Of a stretch of DNA of 64,000 nt, positions 24,222-35,789 are shown one piece after another. The stretch covers positions 3,189,376 through 3,253,375 of the forward strand of contig VCAZ01000036.1 in the NCBI GenBank assembly GCA_005784505.1. The letters are read 5' to 3'. How positions within the stretch are numbered: the stretch's first letter is position 1; every line of letters starts with the position of its first letter. Origin of the DNA: Bagarius yarrelli. Lineage: Eukaryota; Chordata; Actinopteri; Siluriformes; Sisoridae. Made by a program: the position numbers and the translations under genes. Under the pieces are notes generated by a model. The model saw only the letters and a program-made list of their open reading frames with translations, made no database searches and was not told the DNA's origin.

Positions 24222-25419
24222 TTATAAGACTTTATAGTATACTTATATACATTATGCATCTTAAAAATATATATTTTTGGGACTCCCCAGTTAAATTATA
24301 GTTGCATACAATCAAATCACACAAGTTGCTTGAATTCCAATAATGTTCTTTCTTCATAATTTCAGCAAAGATTATGAAGAAACCTTCTAATACACAAAGT
24401 AGAAAAAACAATTTTTATTTTGTCATTATTGCATAATTCAAATCTAATCTAAATAGAAACTAATGTTTGTTAGTTAGCGAATACTAGCTACTAGCTAATG
24501 GTTTGTTTTAAAGAAAGATTTGTAGTTAAAGAAAATGACGGTTTCATAATTTTTTTCCTTAGAAGTCTGGGTAAAAACTTAATTAAAGTACTATGCGTAC
24601 TTATAAATCTAAGAGTCTTTTGATTTCTTTTTTTTTTTTTTTAATGTAAGCTATTAAACACCACTGGTAAAAAATTACTGCTGGACAAAGGCACAAACAA
24701 AACAGGCTAAAATTTCATTTGTTGGCCTCTGAAAAAGAATTACAATAACGGTCTTGCTTAATTGTCCTCTCTCAGTCATAGAAGCTCACAATCTTGTGAT
24801 TATTAATAGCATCGGCCTTTGAACAGTCACACCTCTCATCATAATGCCTTTCGTAGAAAGTACATTATAATATAGACAGTACTGAAAGAGCTCGTCTGTT
24901 AGAACAGCAGTGTGAAGGAGTATTTCCATCATGCACCATGGCATGGCTAAAGGCTCTTGGTGATGACTTTGACAAAAGGCTGAGTATGAATGAAAGTATG
25001 AATGGCAAAAAGAGATGCATGACAGAAGAACGGAAACAGAAACAAAAATTGATATTCCGTCTCGGAATATAGTCTTTGAGCTAAATCCTGACCTGAGGCT
25101 TTTTTTTTTTTCTTTTGGGAACAAACTCAGCTTATTTGGAAAAAATAAACACCTAGAAGGAGCTGCAGTGACTTTTCATAAAGATGTTACAAAGACATAT
25201 AGCATTAGCATTCTTAAAAGCATTGTTCAAAACGTTTTAATTCATTATTATTGTTTCCTAACGGAAACTAACCTGCCATCATGGTTAATTTGAATAATTG
25301 TTTTGTTGAATATTAAGCCTTACTGGGCTTTTTTTCCCCTAAATAAATATTTTTTTTTTAGTTTTCAATTACTAATTCCCAAACAACTGAATATCTTTCC
25401 ATTCATACATCACATTTTT

Positions 25420-25722
25420 TACTGATTTAACTCGATATCTGGAAGTAGGGTTGCCACCCGTACCTTAAAACATGTAATTATGTCGTATTTGTGTATGAGA
25501 ATTGCATACAGAATTACATGCAGGATGGCGTTGGTCCCGTATATTTGGGTTGGACATTATTCATGCAAACCATCCCACTCGCATTCTGTAAAGATTTGTT
25601 GATATTTTTTAATTTTATTTTATCCACTGTTGTCTGTATGCGACTGTTTTATTCTATGATGATGACGGATGATGACTGTAATGTGAAGACACAAAGAACA
25701 TCATGGCCATTTTGATTCCTGA
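25420..25722 (+). repeat. Duplicated segment A (copy 1)
   Basis: About 300 bp, beginning TTTAACTCGATATCTGGAAG and including GTTGCCACCCGTACC, CGTATATTTGGGTTGG and ATTTTATCCACTGTTGTCTG. It matches 26100-26385 in order and orientation. The central CCGTA...TACGG-like motifs are partly palindromic, as in common fish interspersed repeats. Confidence 0.85.
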
Positions 25723-25729
25723 TCGTACC

Positions 25730-25975
25730 CTTAAAATGTCTGATATTAACTTTCAAGGGCTAATAACCCTTTAATTCATAATATTAACTCTTCAATGCCT
25801 AAAATTAACCCTTCAATTCTTGATATTAACCCGGTAATTCTTGATATTAACCCTTCAATGCCTAAAATTAACACTTTAATTCTTGATATAAACCTTTTCA
25901 TTATTGATATAAATCTGTTAATAGCTGATTTTAACACTTTAATTCCTGAAATAAAAACCCTTATATAATAAATAA
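25730..25975. repeat. AT-rich minisatellite array (copy 2)
   Basis: The same roughly 20-bp unit as at 23585-24095 (TTCTTGATATTAACCC and CTTCAATGCCTAAAATTAAC variants), about 12 units. Confidence 0.85.
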
Positions 25976-26061
25976 AAATGTTAGACCAAAGGTTTGGCCA
26001 TTAGCATTGTTTGGCCACGGTGCAACGACATCCTCACACTTTCAATCATTTGAAGCCAAAA

Positions 26062-26092
26062 ATAACCAACATGGAGGCTAAAGGGCTGGAAC
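26062..26092 (+). repeat. Short duplicated block (copy 2)
   Basis: AACCAACATGGAGGCTAAAG followed by GGCTGGA, nearly identical to 24100-24130. Confidence 0.8.
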
Positions 26093-26099
26093 AACAAAC

Positions 26100-26385
26100 A
26101 AAAATACTAATTTAACTCAATATCTGAAGTAAGGTTGCCATCAGTCCCTTAAAATATGGAATCTTTCCGTATATGAGAATTAGTTTTTAATCAATACAGG
26201 ACGGCGTATATTTGGGTTGTGTATCATTTATGCGAACCATTTCACCCACATTCTGTAAATATTTGTTGTTTTATTTTATTATTTTATCCACTGTGGTCTG
26301 TATGTGACTGCTTTATTCTATTTTAATGATGATGACGATGATGATGACTATGATGTGAGGATGCAAAGAGCATCCTGGTCATTTC
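26100..26385 (+). repeat. Duplicated segment A (copy 2)
   Basis: It repeats 25420-25722 with scattered differences (TTTAACTCAATATCTGAAGT, GTATATTTGGGTTGTG, TTTTATCCACTGTGGTCTGT, then a GATGATGAC-rich run). Confidence 0.85.
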
Positions 26386-26984
26386 GATTAGGATTAGGAT
26401 GTAACCACTGGATCAAATTGAGACACTTATTGTTATGCTTATTTTAGGCAAATTTTTTAAGCACATACTTGTTTGTATTTAAATATATTTACATTTTTAT
26501 AAAGGTTGAGGTATTAGATTTCTATCCGTAATATCCAGATGATATGTAGAGGCATTAACATTAACTCACCACCAAGATGGAAGAAGGATTGATTCCGAGT
26601 TCAATTTAATCAATAGCAGAAGAGCTTTTCACTTGAAAAATAAATGTCACTCATTAACGATTTTAACTTTAAATGTCACACCTGCGATCAATTAAAACCT
26701 GTATTTATTATAGATGTAAAGGAAGCCAAAACACTTAAAAAAGTTATAGGAAGTGCAATATCAAGGCAATTTTACCACCTTGTTTGTTCTTAGATTTACA
26801 ACAGCTCAATCTGTTTTAATAAGTAGACGAATAATAGATGTGGGTTTAAACAGAGAGGATGTGTTAAAATGTCACATGACAAATGAGATGTGGAAAATGT
26901 AGGGAAAAGTGAGAAATAAAGATTAAGAAACAGCTAATGATAAGAACAGAAGTGGGTGAAGTATTCCAGAAATTCCGGGAAAAT

Positions 26985-27712
26985 AATATTCCAGAAATTC
27001 CGAAAAAGTTTTCAATTTCAAATCGCATGAGCCAATATTTTATTCACAATGGAACATTTTAGAACAAATTGTACACTTTCATCCACTAAATGAGCTCCTT
27101 TCAAATTTAATGCCTGCTACCGGTTTCAAAATAGTTGGGAAGGGGCAAGAAAGGGCTGAAAAAGCAATCAATTTTAGAGCAACATATACTCCCGACCAGA
27201 CGATGTCTTTTTCAGAGAAATCTTGTGTATTCCAGAAGGACAATGCAAAACCAAATATTGCAGCTATTACAACAGCATGGCTTGGTAGTAGAAGAGTCCT
27301 GAAGGGTCTGCAATCCAGATCTTTCAACTATAGAGAACATTTGGCGCATCATTAAATAAAAAATACATTGATGACCACAAACTCTTCAGCAGCTGGAAAC
27401 TTGCATCAGGCAGGAAAGGGACCAAATTGCAACTCCAGAAACTCAAAACTTCGATGCCCAGACATCTTCAAACTGTTTTAAAAAACAAGAGGAGATTGTT
27501 TACATTGCTACATCATGGTAAACATGCCCCAATATGCCCTACCTATTTAAGACCTGTAGCAGGCATCAAATTGGAAATGAGCTCATTTAGTAGATAAAAG
27601 TGTAAAAGTTCTCAGTTTTAACATTTGATGTTATCTATTCATCTATTGTGAATATAATATCATTTATATGTGATTTAAAAGTCTTTTTCAAATGTCCCAA
27701 CTTTTTTTACAA
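26985..27712 (+). mobile_element. Tc1/mariner-type DNA transposon relic with long inverted arms
   Basis: The left arm (about 27000-27150) and right arm (about 27530-27712) are inverted copies of each other. For example, ACTAAATGAGCTC and GATGCCTGCTAC on one side recur in reverse complement on the other, next to TTATTCACAATGGAACA-type sequence. Between them lies the C-terminal part of a Tc1-like transposase. The outer ends are approximate. Confidence 0.75.
27126..27560 (+). pseudogene. Tc1-like transposase, C-terminal fragment
   Basis: The frame contains VFQKDNAKPNIAAITTAWLG, matching the block around the second catalytic Asp of Tc1-type DDE transposases (codon at 27239-27241). The downstream block IENIWRIIK with the catalytic Glu (27333-27335) is in a different frame, so a frameshifting deletion lies between. 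The spacing is about 31 codons instead of the usual 34 or so. Several stops follow. It is inactive. Confidence 0.75.
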
Positions 27713-27749
27713 GTACGACTACTTATAAAAAAAATGACTCCAGGAACAG

Positions 27750-28730
27750 TAAAAGCATTAATGTTTAAAGTGATGTGAGTAAAAAAGTAATAAAATATGG
27801 AATGATAAGACTACTCAAGTAGTAAGTTAGTTACTAGTTATTTTATCTAATACAGGAAAAATCCGGAATAAATACTAACAATCGGCTACACATTAAAAAA
27901 AGGCTGTAAACGTGTGAGATTTTATAGTAACTTATGGTAAGAGTAAAGTGTCCATATTTCCAGTATTGTCAATCATAAAAAATTGATTAAACGTAGGCCA
28001 ATGGGTGTCATGTCTCCACTGATATTCTCACTTCTTCTCATTTTTCATCCATTTAGAACTTCAGACGTCTGAACCGACTCGTGATCTTATTAAACATACT
28101 AATACTAATATTAAAAACGAATAAAAATTTTCATCATGAACATTTAATAGTAGCAGAGAAACTTACTTTACTTAAAGTAAATGTAAAAAAGAAAATATAA
28201 CACAATACAACCCACTCCTATCTAAGAATGATGTACAATCATCAACTATTAAATCCTCTCCATCCTCCTAAGTTTAAGTTTGAAAGGATTTGCCATACTG
28301 TAAACGATAACATTTAATCTGCCATAGTTTTAAGGTTCACTTGACCTTGTAAAACACATCATGCATGAGCAATATGGATGCTGATTATATTTTAAATAGT
28401 TGTGCGTATGACTAAATGCCATTATGACCTTATGACTAAACGGTTTGTGGGTTCGGCAGGTACCGAGAGCTTAGGTGCATGGACCAGTGACTAATACCTG
28501 AACATGTACGAATGCAGAAGTGGAGCTAGAAGACTGACTAAACTGGACTATATTGATGCTGTAACAGAAATATAGTATTAGTGGTGAATCCATCAACATT
28601 GCTTGGGTCACCATGGAAATCCAATAAATATATTTGAACAATTTATTGTAAAATTAAATAGATGGTTTAAAACCTAATTAATTCCTGAAAGACAATGAAT
28701 CTTGTTTATCGCAGTCTATTAATAATAACT
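27750..28730. other. Non-coding AT-rich sequence
   Basis: No exon, named repeat or tandem array recognised. Confidence 0.3.
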
Positions 28731-28732
28731 AC

Positions 28733-28925
28733 ATTCATTTTTATGGTGTTTGGCAGACACCCGTATTCAGAGCAACTTATCCTTTATCTTTTTTTTATCC
28801 ATTTCAGCAGTTTAGGGTTTTGAGGGCCTTTTTCAGGGGCCCAGCAGTGGCAGGTTGGTGGATTTGGGAATTGAACCCATGATTTTCAGATCAGCAGCTC
28901 TATCATACTGCACTACTAATTTCAC
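28733..28925 (-). mobile_element. SINE family A
   Basis: The minus strand has a diverged head, the GGGCCCCTGAAAAAGGCC body and the GAATACGGGTGTCTGCCAAA tail. Confidence 0.8.
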
Positions 28926-29029
28926 TAATTGCAAATGTAGGACTTTAAATAGTAAATTGGATTGACATGCACTATACAAATTATATTTACATTAATAATA
29001 TTAAACATTCAGGGAACAAACACTAGGAA

Positions 29030-29520
29030 AGTAGACTCTTATAAATACCCGGCCATTCATCTGAACAACAAACTGAACTGGACAGATAACAAGAATGCAA
29101 TTTGCAAAATAGGACAAAGAGACTAAGGTCCTTTGGAGTGCTCTGATAATTAACACTGCTTTTTCAACCCTGTGGTGTCCTCAGCCATCTTCCATGGAGT
29201 GGTCTGCTGGTGCACCAGCATCTCTACTGCAGACAGGAAGAGATTAGACAAGTTAATCAGAAAGGGTAGGTCAGTCCTGGGAATGCACCTGGACCACAGC
29301 AGGAGGTTGGAGAAAGGAGAAAGGTAGCTAAACTATCATCCTTGCTGGAAAAAAAATCTTACTTCCGGTATAAAACAGTTTTATCTTTGAGCAGCTCCTT
29401 CAGTGACAGACCAAACTACATTCTAAGTGCCTGAGGAAGCGATACTGAAGGTCTTTACTCCCTTCTGCTATTAGACTTTACAATCAGAGCTTCTCCTAGT
29501 GAAACATTCACCATAATACA
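29030..29520 (+). pseudogene. LINE reverse transcriptase relic, C-terminal region
   Basis: The plus strand encodes YKYPAIHLNNKLNWTDN, matching the YKYLG-type block that follows the RT domain in many fish LINEs. It is followed, across frameshifts, by residues related to the VVCWG...RLDKLIRKG segment (AGATTAGACAAGTTAATCAG) and by an ERYRRSFLP-like end (TACTCCCTTCTGCTATTAGA). Multiple stops show it is dead. The clade is unassigned. Confidence 0.65.
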
Positions 29521-30429
29521 TAATGTTACTACTGATCTTTAAGCTATGCAATCACAATAACCACAATAAATCTCTTTACTGCCGGACCAATCAAAGTTTA
29601 TCTTATCTTTAAGCAAGGATTTATATACAAAGAAACTGTGTATTTGTTAGCATGATCGCACAGGTTAATGCTTTGTTTGATCTGGATTCATTTACAATAA
29701 AATAATATTTCTTTGTGTGAACCTGTTTGAATGAATTTAATATTTCAACATATAATTATTTTTATTTTTTAATTAAATAAGTGCTTTTTCGGGATCTGAG
29801 CTCAGGTATGACATCAGTATTGAAACTCGAATGCGTTCCATGTAGTTTAACTTTATAGCTTTATAGATTGTAAGAAACTATGAGTTTAATCTGTGTATCC
29901 TGGAAACAGCTAAACTATATACATAGACTGGATTTACACTGCATGTATCACATTACTCAATTCCGATTTCTTTCCTCTAATGGAGCATTCTTTTAGAGTG
30001 TGTGCAAGTGTACTGTAAAGCATCAAAAGCAGTTTATGAGAGATGTAATGCATGCAAAAGTCACGTATCTTCTATGGTTGGTGAAGTAAGGGTGGTTCGC
30101 CTACGGTGGGTCAAACTGTAGGATTGCCGAAAGACTAAAGAAACATTATCAGCACAATGGTATAAAACTGCCACTTATACCAACGGCGGAAATAAGTGTT
30201 ATACAATTATATTGTATTGCTTTAGTTAGCACATCCATGTTAAGATTAAGACTAAAGACTAGTTAGCACATAATTTACAACTAAAATGGTATCATTTTAA
30301 TGGTTTACTAATTTGGTTACACTTAAATCTGTTACAAAATAGATGAAGAATATTAAAACATAGCAAATTAATTGTACCTTTGTATATATGTAAAATGTTA
30401 CCAGAGAAGGAGAGAGAGGAAGAATTGAA

Positions 30430-30430
30430 A

Positions 30431-30464
<34 letters not shown>

Positions 30465-30530
30465 CTAGAGAGAGAGCGAGAGATAAAGAAAGAAAGAAAG
30501 AGAGGAAAAGAAAAAGAGCTAGCACAGAAA
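30430..30530. repeat. (AG)n microsatellite and purine tract
   Basis: Interrupted AG repeats grade into GAAA-rich purine sequence. Open frames on either strand here are low-complexity. Confidence 0.9.
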
Positions 30531-30939
30531 AAGAGAGCCAGAGCACTAGTTCCGATCCTCTTTTATCCTTTCCTTGACCATGTGACTAAGAACCAAATGT
30601 GAGACATTCAAACTGACCAATCAGCAAAGTACAGCTTCACCCACTGTATAAACCAAGTGACTCTTAGCAGACCCCAATGTATACACGTTGTCCTAAAGGC
30701 CTTGATCGTTATCTGCACCTCTGTGCCTTCAGGATTGCCACATGGCCCTTTTATTACCCATCGTATGTTTGGGGCAGGAAAGCAAAAGTCTGATCAGTAA
30801 CTGTGGTGTGATAGTGCGGAGCAAGTGTCCAAATACCAGAAACTCTATTTAGTTATGAACTGGTCCATAATTAATGATGACTAGAAATATGTATTGTTTC
30901 CTTTTTTGCTTGTTTGTTTCCTCGTTCTACACACTCTAG

Positions 30940-31240
30940 TAGAAGAACCCAAGTGGCTTTTTCTTTTCTAGAACACCATTAGAAAGTACTGAAATGCTGA
31001 CCTTGCAACACGCCTCCTCACTTGACACCCGTACCTGACCTCGCTAATGCTCTTGTAAATGAGTTGACGAGAATCTCCAAGGACAATCTTTTAATATCTA
31101 GTGGAAAGCCTACCGAAATAATCACAACAGTAAAACCAAAACCGACTCTGTGTTAATTGCCATGCTGTTAAAATGAGCACGAATTGCTAAGAAGGTAAGG
31201 TGTCCACATACTTGTGGCGATGTAATGTGCCAGCCTTTAA
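30940..31240 (+). mobile_element. DNA-transposon remnant (ACTTTTGGCCATATAGTG-ended family)
   Basis: GACCTCGCTAATGCTCTTGT, TATCTAGTGGAAAGCC and GGTGTCCACATACTTGTGGC occur in the order of a widespread fish DNA-transposon-derived repeat. The terminal TIR is decayed. Confidence 0.6.
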
Positions 31241-31507
31241 AATTAAAAACCATATAATAAAATGCTAACAGCCAAAGTCTGGCTTAATGTGTGAAATTCA
31301 ATTGGCTGTCTGTTGACTGCTGACAGCTGAAATTGGAAGGCAGCAGCACTGTCAGGATCAGAGCAACGGGGATCTTCAGGCTGATGAGGATAGATGGCCT
31401 GACCACCGTGTGCCTTCTGACAATTAGAATAGATTTTAAATTAGGGAAACACAAAAAGGAAGGCTAGAACAAATAAATTTTTTAATTGGAGAATAATTGG
31501 CTGAAGC

Positions 31508-32160
31508 CAGGCTTACACTCTCGATTTTTACTAGTTTTTTGCGACTGTTGTTTGTCAGGCTGTAAGGACATGAGTCCCATATCACAGTGTAGGATTTAGT
31601 TGTTATTACAGAGTACAGAGTTTTACATCATCAATCCGTGAAATGTTTAGTAACCCGCATTATCTCGCTAAATAGCAGCTAGCAGCAAACAAACAGCAGT
31701 GATGACACCTCATACAGGAAACCGGTAGCTCAGTGGTTAAGGTGTTGGACTGCTAATTAAAAGATCAGGGTTCGATTACCAGAACCACTAAAGTTGCCAC
31801 TTTTGTGCCCCTGAGCAAGGCCCCTAACCCACAACTGCTCAGTTGTATAAAAGAGAAATGCTGTAAATTTCATACAAATATTCCTTTTCCCTCTGTAAAT
31901 TAATACATTTTCTTCTCACTTTTCTGTCAACCGAAGTCATTTTAACAAATTTCCAGAGATGATTCGATGTTGTTGCGCTAATTGAATCATCGGCTTCTCC
32001 AGAATTTCTTTGGAGAAAAAAAAAAACTGATCATAACTATTAATTATCAGTGAATGTGTCAAACTAGCTATTAAGGGCAAACGATTTTATTGTAGAATTA
32101 TAGGAATCTTTTCGAATTTTAAAATTTGTCATAGACGACCGATTTATGGTGTACAGTAAG
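31508..32160 (+). mobile_element. Non-autonomous DNA transposon (same family as 47417-47733), interrupted by a SINE
   Basis: The left part (AGCCAGGCTTACACTCTCGA ... TTTGTCAGGCTGTAAGGACA, CATCAATCCGTGAAATGTTT, AGTAACCCGCATTATC) aligns with 47417-47600. The right part (TAGGAATCTTTTCGAA ... CATAGACGACCGATTTATGG) aligns with 47650-47700. A family-A SINE at 31718-31875 lies between. The right terminus is diverged. Confidence 0.6.
31718..31875 (+). mobile_element. SINE family A nested in a DNA transposon
   Basis: The head GTAGCTCAGTGGTTAAGG, the B-box-like AGGGTTCGATTACCAGAAC and the body GTGCCCCTGAGCAAGGCC are well preserved. The tail is shortened to a GCTGTAAAT-type end. Confidence 0.85.
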
Positions 32161-32390
32161 AATGACCTAAATAAGAAAATGGAATAGGCACAGGTTTTTT
32201 AGGATCCTGTATGAATTACAAATAGGTTTGCATGATAAGTTCTATGTTGTCTACTGACTATACTGTAGCCGAGACAATAATACTATAAAAAAAATATTAC
32301 CAGGATACAACTGTTCCATAAAATGACAATTCAAATCTTCATTCATATTCAAAACTATAATTAAACAAATGATATGAAAAAATTATATGA

Positions 32391-32582
32391 GGAAGTGGTG
32401 TCTTAGTAGTTAAGGTGTTGAACTGCCACCAGAAAGACCGGGGTTCGATTTCCAGCATCACCCAGACACCACTGTTCATCCCCTGAGGAAGACCCTTAAC
32501 CCCCAATTGCTCAGTTGTTTAAAGAGATAAATGTAAGTTTCTCTGGATAAGGATGTCTACCAAATGCTTTAAATCTAAAACA
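32391..32582 (+). mobile_element. SINE family A, full length
   Basis: From GAGGAAGTGGTGTCTTAGTA through GGGGTTCGATTTCCAGC and CCCCAATTGCTCAGTTG to AAGTTTCTCTGGATAAGGAT and TCTACCAAATGC. Confidence 0.85.
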
Positions 32583-33489
32583 ATGGTCTATCTACCCTTG
32601 TTGGAATGACAGTAACTATCTCACATTTTCCTATATGATTTTAATCCTCATATAACATTAATCAGGCACCAGGTGTGCTCTGTGCATCCATATCGGAATC
32701 CTGTTTATTTGTTTGGAAACAAAAGCAGGATATTTCGAGCTTTCCCCTCTGGAGACATGAGATGTTCCCTTCCAGTTGGCTTAGCAGGTCTCCAGTTTGG
32801 ATGGAAATGTGCCCTGCTTGGATATTTCAATGAGGCTGCAACATCTGTGTAAACTCCATCCCTTAAGTTTCATGGCTGTTCAATAAATAAGGGTTGGGGA
32901 TTAAAGGGTTAAGGTTTGTAGTCTGGATAGACATAAAGATAAAATTGCCTTTTCTTTACCCAGCCACTTATTTGTTCCCTTAATGCTGAAGTTTATCTTA
33001 AAAGAAATAAGTAGTCATTTGCTTATGGTAATTATAAAGAGTTTTCCCAACAGATTCTAGCTCTACCTGAAAAAAAATATCTAAAAATATCCAAGACAAG
33101 TGAGCTATAAACTCTTGCAGAGGTCCGAGGTCTGCCCCAGGCGTACGGTGAAATGTGCCTGACACAACTTTACTAGAATCTGACCAGTGGGCATACTCAA
33201 ATGCCCAACTTGCTCCTTTCAATTCAGGCTCTACTGGATTGTCACACAGATTTAATAAAGAATAAGCACAGGAACCCTGTGGAGGAATATAATTCTGACA
33301 TTTACAACCTTATTTTTTTAATCCCTACCTACATCTTGTGGCCATAGGTGAGAGCTTTGCTTTGACCAGGAAACAGAAAGCTTTGTTTACATATACTGCT
33401 TGTAACACTGCATCCACTGACCTAATCTGTTTGTGGGTTCCACATTATCTTTTTATTTATTGCTTTGAAAGAATGTAAAATTATCAAAT

Positions 33490-33614
33490 GGTGCAGTGGT
33501 GGCTCAAAAGGCCACCACCATGGGTGCTATATCATATCTGACCCTGCACTCTGACCACTTTTTAGTGGGGATATGCCAAGAAACAAATTTCACTGTGTTT
33601 CTATAAATAAAGAC
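33490..33614 (+). mobile_element. SINE family B, internally deleted
   Basis: The head GTGCAGTGGTGGCTCAAA is joined to the 3' block (ATATCATATCTGACCCTGCA, GGGATATGCCAAGAAACAAA) and ends in the TTTCACTGTGTTTCTATAAA-type tail. It shows the family-B 3' end clearly on the plus strand. Confidence 0.75.
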
Positions 33615-33619
33615 ATTTA

Positions 33620-35030
33620 CAATTTAGCAAGACAGAGTCCATTGTCAACTTATAGTGTGATCTTCTATATAACAGCTAAGGTATATGTACTTATTGTCCT
33701 CCATGGCACCATCTTTCCCATCTAAAGTTTACATTTACACTTTCAGCTTGTCCAGAGAGACATACAAACATGCCTTGGGTCACATCATTGAACAGCTCAA
33801 TACTGGTACAATAGCTCACATATCAAAGTGTAACAGCCACAAAAAAACTGTTAAAAGAGCAGCATGGATACTTTTTTTTTTTAATGTGGAGTGCTAGGTA
33901 TTTAAGAAAGAGGTGGGTCTTCCATCATCTTGGTACCAGAACAAAGAAGAAGTCTTTAGGAAGACCTACCAAAAAAACCCAAAGCAGTTACCCACACATA
34001 ATTTTGATGCCCTACACTGGGCAAGGGTGTAGTCCCAAGAATTTTCAGGGTAGGCTTCTTCATATATCTTTCTTAATTAATTTTATTTTGGTTTATAGCA
34101 GGTTTGTTATGCGTAAACTGTTTGGAACCATGTTAACAAAGGCTTTAGCATTTTCTCATCCTTCTTTTTTTCACTTCCATAAGATTTTCTGTGAAAGTAA
34201 TTGAATTTGCATTACATGCCCAACTGGCATGCACGGCAGTTTTAACCAGGGAATTTGCTGAAGCATTTTTCCCTTTTCTGTGCCCCACTATCGAGTGTTA
34301 AAAGCGCCAGAGTCTATCGGGTGAAGTATGAAGCCAGACTGCAGAGTCAATGCTGCAGCTATTTTGTCACAAAAAGCCAAATTACTTTCAATTTCTCTGC
34401 AGTTCTGCTGTGCCAGACTTTGGATTGTAGAGAGAGAAAGAGAGGAAGAGGAAGAGAGGTACAATAAGATGGGATCGTTGAGCTATTTAGTCTAGAACTG
34501 AAGTAGATATCTATTTTACAGAATTTTGTATCTCTATTGAAGGGTTACTCCCCCTCTTTCTCTTTTCGCTTTCCCCCGCTCAATACAGAGGCAACTAACA
34601 CAGTCAGACGGGAAGGAGCATTAGGCCAGGAGTTGCCGATCACTCAGTTGATTGAACCTGTCACCTCCTGTTGTCACAGAACCAATGAGTCCTCATGGCA
34701 TCAAGCTGGCAGCGCCGTCACCGTCCCTCTCAATAAAACCCTGCACTAGTGTAAGTGTGTTTTCACCTCTCACCTACAGGTCTTATAAACAGGGCCAGAA
34801 TTTTATGGTAAGCATGTCTACAATCAATCAATGGCAAAGCTTCTGTAAAACTGCCATCAAAACACACATGGAAATGTAGGCTATACTAATGCAGTGTGTG
34901 CCATCTGGCATGATTATGGAAATATAGAAAATTGTGCAGCTAATAAATCTATTTAATAATTTTACTTTTTTGTTTATTAAGTACATTATGCATTTTATTG
35001 CTTTAGTACTTATTTCATAATTTGTACCTT
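33620..35030. other. Non-coding sequence, unassigned
   Basis: No recognised exon or repeat. The part at about 34210-34760 is comparatively GC-balanced and complex, and could include constrained noncoding DNA, but I cannot show this. Confidence 0.3.
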
Positions 35031-35035
35031 GTTTG

Positions 35036-35368
35036 GAGAGAGCCTGGTGGCTTGGTGGTTAGCACTATTGCCTCAACGCAAGAAGGCATGGGTTCGATTC
35101 CTGGGCAGGGGCCTTTCTGTGTGGAGTTTGCATGTACTCCCGCGCTTGTTTGGGTTTACTCAGGCCTCTCCGGTTTTCTCCCACAGTCCAAAAACATGTT
35201 TGTTAGATTGACTGATGACTTTAAATTGCCCATAGGAGTAAATGTGTGGGTGGCCCTCTGATAGGCCGGCGACCTGTCCAGAGTGTACCCCACCTGCCTT
35301 TCGCCCTTGTCGTGACCCTGAATGAGGGAATAGGCGAGTATAGAAGATAAATAAATGAATGAATGTTA
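35036..35368 (+). mobile_element. V-SINE / DANA-like SINE, near full length
   Basis: The head CCTGGTGGCTTGGTGGTTAG, GGGTTCGATTCCTGG, central TCTCCCACAGTCCAAAAACA, GGCGACCTGTCCAGAGTGTA, and an ATAAATGAATGAATG terminus. Same domain order as 12233-12592. Confidence 0.9.
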
Positions 35369-35789
35369 TACATTTGTTTATCTCCCCAGATCAGGTATAA
35401 ACTACCCATCTGTGATTTTTTAGTGTTGCCAAATTAACAATTTTCATATACCATGAATATGGCATGTGACATTACACCCCTTTTTGTAGATCAGGCAACT
35501 GTTACTATAATACTCTACATGTCTCACAAACATTATTGCCAGTTTTTGAAATTGCAGCCTAGTGTGAAACTCCATCATGAATATTATGAGAAGAATTCAT
35601 ATTACACAACGAGAATATCCAAAATGTATAGAAAAATCAGAAAAGGTAGACAGGCTAATTGTTGTTACACAAAGCTCAATAAACTCCAGAACACAGAACC
35701 AAAACACAAAATTCCAGCAGTAATCATAAACGATTCGACGGTATTTCACGCATAAAAGTCCATGTACTCATTTGCTAGATTAGATATTT

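Noticed and set aside
23585..25975. Regularly spaced short repeats resembling a CRISPR array
   Set aside because: Units are head-to-tail and degenerate with no unique spacers of constant length, and the genome is vertebrate. It is a minisatellite.
30990..31400. Initially considered a conserved noncoding element
   Set aside because: The left part (to about 31240) matches the order of blocks of a common DNA-transposon-derived repeat, so repeat origin explains it better. The remainder shows nothing decisive.
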